This document shows positions 43,652-50,837 of a stretch of DNA of 50,837 bases, piece by piece. Below the pieces are notes generated by a model. The model was not told the origin of the DNA. It saw nothing but the letters and a program-made list of their open reading frames with translations, and ran no database searches. Origin of the DNA: JAYZDF01 sp036337945 (lineage in GTDB: Bacteria; Myxococcota; Kuafuiibacteriia; Kuafuiibacteriales; Kuafuiibacteriaceae); the NCBI GenBank assembly GCA_036337945.1, contig JAYZDF010000105.1, positions 1-50,837 of the forward strand. The letters run 5' to 3'. A program made the translations under genes and the position numbers. Position 1 is the first letter of the stretch. Each line of letters opens with the position of its first letter.

Positions 43652-45796
43652 ATGAAAAAGACTTCTTTATTCATCGGAATTCTTATCCTCTCAGGTTGCG
43701 CGAGTTCCAACATACACCAGGATCTTAAAACCCCACCTATCGCAAAGAAGATTCGCAAAGAATTAGTCAGTCATGGCGATACCCGAATCGATAACTACTA
43801 TTGGTTGCGAGATGATGAACGAAAGAATCCAGAAATTTTAAATTATCTGCGTCAAGAGACGGCTTATGCCGATGCTCAGTTGGAACCAATCAAGCCGAAC
43901 ATAGATTACCTATACGAAGAAATGACTTCGAAACTCGCTAAGGACGACTCGACTGTTCCTGCACTGCGAAATCAACATCTCTACTGGAAAGAATATGTCA
44001 ACGGAAAGGAATATGCCATTCACTATCGAACGCCTAAAGGGTCTGACAGCAAGTCTGTCATCTTAGATGAGAATCTACGCGCAAAAGGACATAAGTACTA
44101 TCGAGCAGGCCGAATTGAACCAAGCTCAACTGGGCGATATCTCGCTATTGCTGAGGATGTACTTAGCCGCCGGATATACACACTACGCATAAAGGACCTA
44201 GAAAGCGGAGAGTTTCTATCGGATGAAATCAGCAATGTTGCACCTGCAGCCGTATGGTCTGCCGATGACAAGTACATATTCTACATTCGAAAAGAGAAAG
44301 GAACATTACGAGAATATCAAATCTGGCGCCATCAAATCGGGGCTCCCGTAAGTGAAGACACACTCGTATACGAAGAAAAGGACTCCGAATTTTATGTCTG
44401 GGTATGGAAGACACGTAGTGACGATTATGTCGTTATTTCAAGCATGCAGACTCTTTCGACGGAACATCGAGTGATTCCTGCAGCGCAACCTACCCAAAGC
44501 CCGAAAATTTTTCTTCCACGAGAAAAGAACCATGAATATTCCATTTCGCATGATAAAGACCGTTGGCTCATACGGACGAACTGGGAGGCGAAAAACTTTC
44601 AAGTCATGCAGTCGCAACTTACGACGAGTGCCGACAAGAGTACGTGGAAGCCGCTGTTCCCAAAAAATGACGAAATATTCATTCGAAGCGTCGATGCATT
44701 CGAAGACTATGTGGTCATTGGAGAACGCCGTGATGGGCTGCCCGGACTCCGAATCCTCCGTAAAAAAGATCAAGAACAATGGAGCATTGAATTTAGCGAG
44801 CCGGTCTTCTCGGCGCGACTGGTTTCAACGAACTACGAGTACTCCACTTCTACAATTCGTTACTCATATACATCTCTCACCACTCCTCGATCAGAATATG
44901 ATTATGATATCGAATCTCGTAAAGAGACGCTTCTCAAAGAAGACCCTGTTTTGGGCAACTTTAAGAAGGGCAATTATAAATCTGAGCGAGTTTGGATTAC
45001 AGCTACAGATGGAACTAAGGTTCCTGTCAGTATCGTCTACCATAAAGACTTAGACCGCTCTAAAGCCCAGCCCTTATATCTTTACGGGTATGGTTCTTAT
45101 GGTGCTTCCTTGGATCCCTGGTTTAGTGTTGCGCGCCTAAGCCTTCTAGATCGCGGTGTTATCTACGCGATCGCGCATATCCGAGGAGGGCAAGAACTCG
45201 GTAGACAATGGTACGAAAACGGAAAACTTTTTGCGAAGCGAAACACATTTACAGACTTCATAGACGCAGCGAAAAACCTGATTGAACTGGGATATACATC
45301 AAGCAACTTATTAGCGGTCTCTGGTGGTAGCGCTGGTGGATTACTCATTGGTGCAGTCATCAATATGAGACCAGACCTGTTCGAAGCAGCCGTTGCAAAA
45401 GTCCCTTTCGTAGACGTCGTGACAACAATGCTCGATGAAAGTATTCCACTCACCACGTTTGAATATGATGAATGGGGAAACCCAAACAAACCGGATTACT
45501 ACGAGTACATGCTCAGCTACTCGCCGTATGATAATGTTGGTCCCTATAATTACCCAGCGATTTTTGTGTTCACAGGTCTGCACGATTCACAAGTACAATA
45601 CTGGGAACCTGCAAAGTGGGTCGCAAAACTGCGTGCTAATTCGACCAGCGACCGCCCTCTTCTATTTCGCGTGAACATGGAAGCCGGACATGGAGGTTCT
45701 TCAGGCCGATTTCGTCGATATCAAGAAATTGCCATGGAGTACGCCTGGATTTTGGAACGACTCGGTGCGTCTTTGCGGCCTAAGAATTCTAACTAG
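43652..45796 (+). CDS. Oligopeptidase B-type prolyl oligopeptidase, lipoprotein
   Basis: 714 residues from the ATG at 43652, which gives a lipoprotein signal ending in LILSGC; an in-frame start 54 bp upstream would bury it. A seven-bladed propeller (about 70-430) is followed by the alpha/beta-hydrolase: YLYGYGSYGAS, GGSAGGLLIG with Ser560, FTGLHDSQVQYWEP with the Asp, and EAGHGGSSGRF with the His. Oligopeptidase B cuts short peptides after Lys or Arg. Most relatives are cytosolic or periplasmic; a lipid anchor suggests peptide feeding at the envelope. Confidence 0.93.
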   Translation: MKKTSLFIGILILSGCASSNIHQDLKTPPIAKKIRKELVSHGDTRIDNYYWLRDDERKNPEILNYLRQETAYADAQLEPIKPNIDYLYEEMTSKLAKDDSTVPALRNQHLYWKEYVNGKEYAIHYRTPKGSDSKSVILDENLRAKGHKYYRAGRIEPSSTGRYLAIAEDVLSRRIYTLRIKDLESGEFLSDEISNVAPAAVWSADDKYIFYIRKEKGTLREYQIWRHQIGAPVSEDTLVYEEKDSEFYVWVWKTRSDDYVVISSMQTLSTEHRVIPAAQPTQSPKIFLPREKNHEYSISHDKDRWLIRTNWEAKNFQVMQSQLTTSADKSTWKPLFPKNDEIFIRSVDAFEDYVVIGERRDGLPGLRILRKKDQEQWSIEFSEPVFSARLVSTNYEYSTSTIRYSYTSLTTPRSEYDYDIESRKETLLKEDPVLGNFKKGNYKSERVWITATDGTKVPVSIVYHKDLDRSKAQPLYLYGYGSYGASLDPWFSVARLSLLDRGVIYAIAHIRGGQELGRQWYENGKLFAKRNTFTDFIDAAKNLIELGYTSSNLLAVSGGSAGGLLIGAVINMRPDLFEAAVAKVPFVDVVTTMLDESIPLTTFEYDEWGNPNKPDYYEYMLSYSPYDNVGPYNYPAIFVFTGLHDSQVQYWEPAKWVAKLRANSTSDRPLLFRVNMEAGHGGSSGRFRRYQEIAMEYAWILERLGASLRPKNSN

Positions 45797-45811
45797 GCTG
45801 CGCTTGTAATT

Positions 45812-46474
45812 TTACCACGGGAGCGTTTCGCCATTCGCATGGCGAAATGTACCTGTATTTTCCATAGTCATTTCGTCGATTCGGTTGATCAGATTACGTG
45901 CAGACTCTGCGGGCTCTACGTGCCCGTTGCCGCGAGTCATCTCTGTTCGGACAAATCCCGGGTGAAGAATGGACACAGTAATATTTCGCGACGCTAAGTC
46001 ATGTGAGATAGATTTAGCAAACATATTGAGTGCGCATTTGGACGCTCGATAGCCGTATCTTCCTCCCGAGGTATTATCCTCAATAGAGCCCATACGACTC
46101 GTAATAAAGGCAAGTTTCGAGGGTGAAGACATGTTTGCGCTCAAAGCGCTAGCGACCCGTAATGGACCAACTGCATTCACGTCAAACTGACGACGAATGC
46201 TCGCGAGGTCTAAATCATCAAGCTCGTTGTATTCCAATATGCCCGCGTTGTTAATCAGCAGATCAATTTGGGTATTCGCGAGCTGCGATTTCAGTGTCTC
46301 TTCGAGATTCTCCGCAACCACGTCAATCCCTTCTTCTATGCGCACATCTAGAGCCTGAAGTTCCGGGCTCGCCTTCCGGCACAACGCAATTATGTCATCA
46401 CCGCGCGCTCTAAGTTGTTTTGCAAGTTCAAGTCCAATGCCACGATTGGCGCCTGTAATTACGACTGTACTCAT
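45812..46474 (-). CDS. Short-chain dehydrogenase/reductase
   Basis: 220 residues, a classical SDR. Motifs: TGANRGIGLELAKQL (nucleotide binding), LLINNAGILEYNE, SRMGS with the catalytic Ser region, and YGYRASKCALN with the YxxxK Tyr and Lys. PGFVRTEM follows. The substrate is not predictable. It is 46 bp downstream of the tldE-like gene on the same strand and probably separate in function. Confidence 0.9.
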   Translation of the reverse strand: MSTVVITGANRGIGLELAKQLRARGDDIIALCRKASPELQALDVRIEEGIDVVAENLEETLKSQLANTQIDLLINNAGILEYNELDDLDLASIRRQFDVNAVGPLRVASALSANMSSPSKLAFITSRMGSIEDNTSGGRYGYRASKCALNMFAKSISHDLASRNITVSILHPGFVRTEMTRGNGHVEPAESARNLINRIDEMTMENTGTFRHANGETLPW

Positions 46475-46520
46475 ATTTTCTCCTTATTTTTCTGTTCGTC
46501 GTAGCTCCGAAGAGTCTCGA

Positions 46521-47855
46521 TTAGAGTGCGAAATTCATATCCTTTATCAGCGCACCCGGGACTTTCGACGAGCCTGATGAGCGTTCAAAATATGTGCCGG
46601 GATCGAGCATAATCTCTTGCTCATTTGTCAGGTCGATAAGGTTTTCACCCAAAGCTCGATACATTGATTCATCGAAACGCATGACACTTAGAGGCGCTTG
46701 CACCTCACCGTTCTCGACCCAAAGCGAGGCAAAGCGAGTCATACCTGTCATTCTACATGCCATCCTGTCCGAGTAATTCAGATACCATAAGTTAGAGATG
46801 TAAAGCCCCGTATCCAACTCTTCGAGAATTTTTGTCTGGTCCAGTTGGCCCGCAACAAGCTCTAAAGCATCGGGTGACTCGGAACCGTTCGCACCGTGAT
46901 GCTCACCACCATATTCCTTGGCTGTGCGTGCCGAGCAGAGCGCCTCGGCGAATTGACCATTTTGAACCAATGAAACCGTTGGCGATTTGATGAAACCTTG
47001 ATGTCCGAAGTTTGGTGCTATGCCAGCGGCAATATTTTCACGTATCGAGATTTTCTCACTCAGCGATTCTTCGCCCGTCATGAGTCGATACAGTGGAGAT
47101 TGCTTGGTCTCCTGTGCTTTTCGAGAAAAACCACTCCAGCAAAGTAAACTCATCAGTTCATTCACGGCCGCAGGGGCGAGGTACGCTCGGTACTTTCCAG
47201 GCTGGATTATTTTCGGTTCCTGGTTCAGTAGGGGAAGTAATTTTTTCGCATCATCCACTTTAGCCGCAAGGGTCGCTTCGTTCCAATCGACGCCAGCATA
47301 AGAACATTTTACTGCTTTGTCGCCGTGGCTATACACACTCCAGTCGAAATTAAAATTAGAGCTGGAGTACCAGTTTCGTTGTCCGAATGAGTTCGCGAAT
47401 GCTCGGTAAAGCTCTCCCTGAGCAAAAATGCCTACGAGATCGAGTCCTTTACTCAACGATAAAATAGCATCAGTAGCGTCTGAAGCCGTTGCTAAGTTTG
47501 CCGATCGAACCTGTTCAGAACTGTTTACCTCCTCTGCAATAAGCAAGTGGGGGTCCTCAGGGAGAATTTCGTTCGTTGCTCGCAGACTCTGCAAAGTATC
47601 GATAAGCTGACGACGGTCCGTCTCTAGGTCTTCTGATAACCGAAAAGAAGCCTCCGCATGTTTATTCCCTACAATAAGGTCAATTGAAAAGACATCTTGG
47701 CGAATATGACCTGCCTGTCGAATTTTTGATTGATTGATCCGAACAAAATCAGAGCTTTCTCCGCTAAGCCAACACGTAAATCTTTCATCCGCTTTTATCT
47801 GCGTCGTTACGTAATCAGCTAACTCGTTAAAATATGTTTGTGCAGTCGCTGACAT
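46521..47855 (-). CDS. TldE/PmbA-like partner of TldD
   Basis: 444 residues of the TldD/PmbA family without the HExxxH metal motif, so it is the non-catalytic TldE-type subunit. Regions such as YRAYLAPAAVNELMSLLCWSG and SPLYRLMTGEESLSEKI, GFIKSPTVSLVQNG and YISNLWYLNYSDRMACRMTG (given as fragments) fit the family. TldD/E dimers are proteases for peptides, including microcin B17 maturation. Its ATG overlaps the TAA of tldD by one base (TAATG). Confidence 0.88.
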   Translation of the reverse strand: MSATAQTYFNELADYVTTQIKADERFTCWLSGESSDFVRINQSKIRQAGHIRQDVFSIDLIVGNKHAEASFRLSEDLETDRRQLIDTLQSLRATNEILPEDPHLLIAEEVNSSEQVRSANLATASDATDAILSLSKGLDLVGIFAQGELYRAFANSFGQRNWYSSSNFNFDWSVYSHGDKAVKCSYAGVDWNEATLAAKVDDAKKLLPLLNQEPKIIQPGKYRAYLAPAAVNELMSLLCWSGFSRKAQETKQSPLYRLMTGEESLSEKISIRENIAAGIAPNFGHQGFIKSPTVSLVQNGQFAEALCSARTAKEYGGEHHGANGSESPDALELVAGQLDQTKILEELDTGLYISNLWYLNYSDRMACRMTGMTRFASLWVENGEVQAPLSVMRFDESMYRALGENLIDLTNEQEIMLDPGTYFERSSGSSKVPGALIKDMNFAL

Positions 47856-49288
47856 TATTTATCCCCTCCAAACACCTCAATGTCAGAAAAGAGGCAATAC
47901 GGAGAGCCGTGACCAACACGAATGATTTGATTAGGCTCTCCCTTGCCGCAGTACGGAGTACCGTAGGTATCGCTTGAGCTGGAGTCACTCACGCCTTTTA
48001 GGTTCCGCCAAAAATTAGAAGAGACTCCCCGATAACCGGGGTTTTTGACCAAATCGGTAAGTTTTCCGTCCTGAATCAGCTGACCTTTTTCACATCCAAA
48101 CTGAAATTTATTCCTCGAGTCATCTATCGACCAAGACAAGTTGGTTTCCATCAAAACTCCATTTTCAACTGAGGAAATTAAATCCTCCAGAGTCGACTCC
48201 CCGGCCTCGACGTTGATGTTCGCCATACGATCAATCGGTGGTCGATTCCAACTAGAAGCACGAGTGCAGGCAACGCCGTCGATGTCAGCACGATGTTGAG
48301 AGGTTTGACCTCCAAGAGGACGCGCAAGTAGTCCGTCTTTGATCAAATATTCGCGGCTAGCTTTCGTTCCGTCATCATCCGCGGCATAGCTTGCAAGTTC
48401 GCCGCTCACTGTGGGGTCAAACGTCACATTTAACAGTTCTGAACCGTATTGATAGGTTCCAAACATATCGAGAGTCACGAAGCTTGTACCGGCGTAATTT
48501 CGCTCATCTCCAAGAATCCGGTCGAGTTCGAGAGGGTGCCCTATTGATTCATGAATTTGAAGCATCATTTGGTCCGGAGCTAGAATGAGATCACAGCTGG
48601 TAGACGGGCAGTTGTCGGATTGGAGTAACTGAATCGCTTCGGCCGCCAGAAGATTCGCGCGGTCTTGGAATTGCGTTTGTGCGAGAACTTCGAGACCGCC
48701 TTGATGGCAGCGATCAACAAAAGAACGGCGAATCGTCTCTCCTCCTTCGTTCGCAAACACGCGTATAGACGGCATCAAGAAAGTAAAATTTTGCTCGATG
48801 TTTGCTCCCGCGCTATTTGCGTAAAAGATTTCGGTTTCCACCCGAGTCAGCCCGGCGCTCCAGTCAACGATTCTATCGTCACACTTCAGCTTGTGATTAA
48901 TGGCCATTAGCAATTCAATTTTTTCGGCGAGGGTCGTAGAGTCCCAGGTTTTATCTACTCGTGACTTATAATCGTTCTGTAGTGAGTTTAGCTCTAGGCT
49001 TGAGTAGTCAATGAGCGGATTTTGACCAGAGATTGATGCCCATCGGCCCGCTCGTTGTACCGCGTCTTGTAATCCTTTTTCCGTAACCACCGAAGTTCCG
49101 GCGTAACCACTTCCACTTCGGTTTCTTAGGGTCACCATAACACCGCTGTCTTCATCTGAAGTGACGGGTTGTAACACGTTCTGTCTCACTTCAAGGCGCT
49201 GCGTTTTTTCAGTCACTATTCGATATGAATAAAACTCAGCATCTATCGAGGTTTCATCAAAAAACTTGTCTATCTTTTGTCGTATCAA
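47855..49288 (-). CDS. TldD-like metalloprotease subunit
   Basis: 477 residues, full length for TldD. The zinc motif HESIGH is at 246-251, followed by PLELDRILGDERNYAGTSF, the expected downstream part of the active site. The C-terminal half has CTRASSWNRPPIDRM and QIIRVGHGSPYCL. Together with the downstream TldE-like subunit (TAATG junction) it should form the TldD/E heterodimer that degrades or trims unfolded peptides in the cytoplasm. It is the first gene of the operon; the promoter must lie in the 148 bp before the divergent gene. Confidence 0.92.
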   Translation of the reverse strand: MIRQKIDKFFDETSIDAEFYSYRIVTEKTQRLEVRQNVLQPVTSDEDSGVMVTLRNRSGSGYAGTSVVTEKGLQDAVQRAGRWASISGQNPLIDYSSLELNSLQNDYKSRVDKTWDSTTLAEKIELLMAINHKLKCDDRIVDWSAGLTRVETEIFYANSAGANIEQNFTFLMPSIRVFANEGGETIRRSFVDRCHQGGLEVLAQTQFQDRANLLAAEAIQLLQSDNCPSTSCDLILAPDQMMLQIHESIGHPLELDRILGDERNYAGTSFVTLDMFGTYQYGSELLNVTFDPTVSGELASYAADDDGTKASREYLIKDGLLARPLGGQTSQHRADIDGVACTRASSWNRPPIDRMANINVEAGESTLEDLISSVENGVLMETNLSWSIDDSRNKFQFGCEKGQLIQDGKLTDLVKNPGYRGVSSNFWRNLKGVSDSSSSDTYGTPYCGKGEPNQIIRVGHGSPYCLFSDIEVFGGDK

Positions 49289-49436
49289 GGCTCACTTCTC
49301 CAATGATTCATTTTGATAATCTTCTTGTCAGGTTTGATTTATCAGTAGTTCTCATCGCTGCAAAGTCAGCCTTTCAAGACAATTCCTCGTTCGATACCAC
49401 CGATGGAAAGTCACATTATGTTGCTCTACAGCGAGA

Positions 49437-50156
49437 ATGATGGTTCACCCAGGTAAGAGTATGGACGACGGAGCAAAACCAGTAACCATAGTCAATAAAC
49501 TGGGTCTGTTTACCTCAGTGTTCGGTATCGTGCCGATAGGCCTAGCATTATCGATTGGCGCTCTCATGCAGATCGACCAATCTGAAGACAAACTTGGTGG
49601 TAAAGGGCTGGCGATCAGCTCTGTGATGCTGAATTTACTCTGGATTATTGCCTTTTGTTTCCTTGGACTCGTCTATCTACCGATGAAGCGGGCAGAGCCT
49701 TATCAAAAACAGGTTCTCGGTGCTGAAAGTTTTATGAAAACATTGGTAAACGCGCAACGAGAATTCAAATCCAAGCATGGACGGTACCTCAGTCTGCGAA
49801 AAACCCCTCATATTGAGGCTAGAGAAAAAACGCAGCAGTGGGACGCAAAACCGTGTCCCGCTTCGTGTCTTTCGGGTAAACACAAAGACTGCACCGAATT
49901 TTCATGTCTAAATATCGAACCACCAAAAGACGCGGCTCGTTACCAATTTGCTTGTCTTGCCGCGGATAACGGTCAGGAATTCAGTTGCGGTGCAAAAGCT
50001 GATTTGGACCAAGACGGGGTGTCAGGCTCTTTTACCTATCGCTCGATCACTCCACCAGCCACGACGAGCACCCTAGCGGACTCCCTGAGCCAGTGTGCGG
50101 AAGGAAAACCGCTACCCGCCAATCAATTGTACGGCTGTAACGGTCGCAATTTTTAG
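49437..50156 (+). CDS. Membrane protein with pilin-like C-terminal domain
   Basis: 239 residues; ATG codons at 49437 and 49440 are both possible. Two hydrophobic segments (about 24-45, VFGIVPIGLALSIGAL, and 58-82, AISSVMLNLLWIIAFCFLG) look like a DUF4190-type unit. After about residue 85 comes a segment like the start of a pseudopilin helix (AESFMKTLVNAQREFKSKHGRYL) and a Cys-rich globular part with KADLDQDGVSGSFTY, resembling the calcium-type loop of type IV pilin-like domains. No function known. It precedes the thioredoxin-rhodanese gene by 85 bp on the same strand. Confidence 0.72.
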   Translation: MMVHPGKSMDDGAKPVTIVNKLGLFTSVFGIVPIGLALSIGALMQIDQSEDKLGGKGLAISSVMLNLLWIIAFCFLGLVYLPMKRAEPYQKQVLGAESFMKTLVNAQREFKSKHGRYLSLRKTPHIEAREKTQQWDAKPCPASCLSGKHKDCTEFSCLNIEPPKDAARYQFACLAADNGQEFSCGAKADLDQDGVSGSFTYRSITPPATTSTLADSLSQCAEGKPLPANQLYGCNGRNF

Positions 50157-50241
50157 GCTCCTCTCAACAATGCGTCGTTCTACAAAATTTTGAATACACA
50201 CTTGTCGAACCCACCCGAAATTGCTTTGCTCTCGCTTGAAA

Positions 50242-50837
50242 ATGGCGACCATCGAAATTACCCGCGACAACTTTGAGGCACAAGTGCTCCAGGCCGAAAA
50301 ACCAATATTACTCGATTTTTGGGCTGGTTGGTGTGCACCATGTAAACAATTGTCACCTATCTTGGAAGAGCTGAGCGAGGAGTTCGCTCAACACCTAACC
50401 ATTGGGAAAATCGACACCGACGCTCAACCAGAGCTGGGTCAAGCATTCAGGATTCAATCACTTCCAACCATGATATTCATGCAAGGAGGCCAACCTAAAG
50501 ATGCCATTCAGGGAGCACTCCCCAAAAAAAATCTAATCGCCAAGATCAAAACTTGGATACCAGCTTTGGTGGGTCCAGAAACGACCGCTGAAGAGCTCTC
50601 GACTGAACTCACAGCTAACCCTTCTCTCGTTGTTTTTGATATCCGGGCGGAAACTCATTTTGTGCGAAGTCATATTCTTGGTTCACAGTGCGTTGCCGCA
50701 GAAGAAATAGAAAGCAGGCTTGCAGAGGGGGGTGGAATCGCGTCGGCTGTGCTCGTGTGTCGCACCGGCGACAAAAGCCTAGAGCTCGCGAAACAGTTGT
50801 CCGAAAAAGGACTCCCAGTACGTGCTCTTGTCAAAGG
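50242..50837 (+). CDS. Thioredoxin fused to rhodanese domain (3' end outside window)
   Basis: 198 complete codons visible. A thioredoxin domain with WCAPC (Cys31, Cys34) and cis-Pro SLPTMIFM fills residues 1-105. After a linker, a rhodanese-like domain starts (LVVFDIRAETHFVRSHILG) with the active-site loop CRTGDKS (Cys173). The thioredoxin half could reduce the persulfide made by the rhodanese half. No signal peptide, so it is cytoplasmic. The gene continues past the window end. Confidence 0.9.
   Translation, partial: MATIEITRDNFEAQVLQAEKPILLDFWAGWCAPCKQLSPILEELSEEFAQHLTIGKIDTDAQPELGQAFRIQSLPTMIFMQGGQPKDAIQGALPKKNLIAKIKTWIPALVGPETTAEELSTELTANPSLVVFDIRAETHFVRSHILGSQCVAAEEIESRLAEGGGIASAVLVCRTGDKSLELAKQLSEKGLPVRALVK

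Overview
The window looks like chromosomal DNA of a Gram-negative, heterotrophic bacterium of the deltaproteobacterial/Myxococcota kind (Bradymonadales-like lineages are a reasonable guess). The reasons are: many lipoproteins with acidic Asp/Ser/Ala-rich linkers, choice-of-anchor-D repeats, a Pkn-type Ser/Thr kinase beside an FHA protein, VIT/vWA proteins, a CRTAC1 (FG-GAP plus ASPIC/UnbV) protein, EF-hand proteins and predicted selenoproteins. No rRNA, tRNA, CRISPR array, insertion sequence or phage was seen, and no gap between genes exceeds about 300 bases.

Layout. 1-4705 (minus): a cyanophycin operon, beta-aspartyl dipeptidase (iadA), cyanophycinase (cphB) and cyanophycin synthetase (cphA, cut by the window edge). 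4835-8070 (minus): a lipoprotein, a DASH cryptochrome with its DUF2256 partner, and an FHA protein. 8309-9832 (plus): an SCP2-like protein and an endonuclease I with an EF-hand-like loop. 9801-15161: a membrane Ser/Thr kinase, an NlpC/P60 hydrolase with a long coiled coil, a four-EF-hand protein and a lipoprotein. 15228-19912 (minus): a two-gene VIT/vWA/propeller operon. 20166-26708: two convergent groups, one with nucleotidyltransferases and a methyltransferase (plus), one with Elp3 and two methyltransferases (minus). 26869-35470: an unknown coupled gene pair, a large lipoprotein with a heme c motif, a zinc phospholipase C-like protein, a secreted-type metalloprotease and a shorter protein that shares its leader segment.

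35694-41004 is the most striking part. Two convergent genes are each interrupted by in-frame UGA and nothing else. The plus-strand gene is a signal peptide, TWO consecutive UGA codons exactly at the predicted signal-peptidase site, a beta-barrel-like domain and a C-terminal thioredoxin domain. The minus-strand gene is a lipoprotein of 1128 residues (FG-GAP, UGA at codon 591, ASPIC/UnbV, TlpA-like thioredoxin, TPR). Each UGA is followed at the right distance by a hairpin with G in the first two loop bases, as in bacterial SECIS elements. I read both as selenoproteins that simple gene callers would split or truncate. Together with a small membrane protein they may form an envelope thiol/selenol redox system.

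41270-50837: a toxin-like protein with a glycine-rich hydrophobic C-terminus, a peptidoglycan amidase, a membrane protein, a lipoprotein oligopeptidase B, a short-chain dehydrogenase, a TldD/TldE pair, a pilin-like membrane protein and a thioredoxin-rhodanese fusion cut by the window edge.
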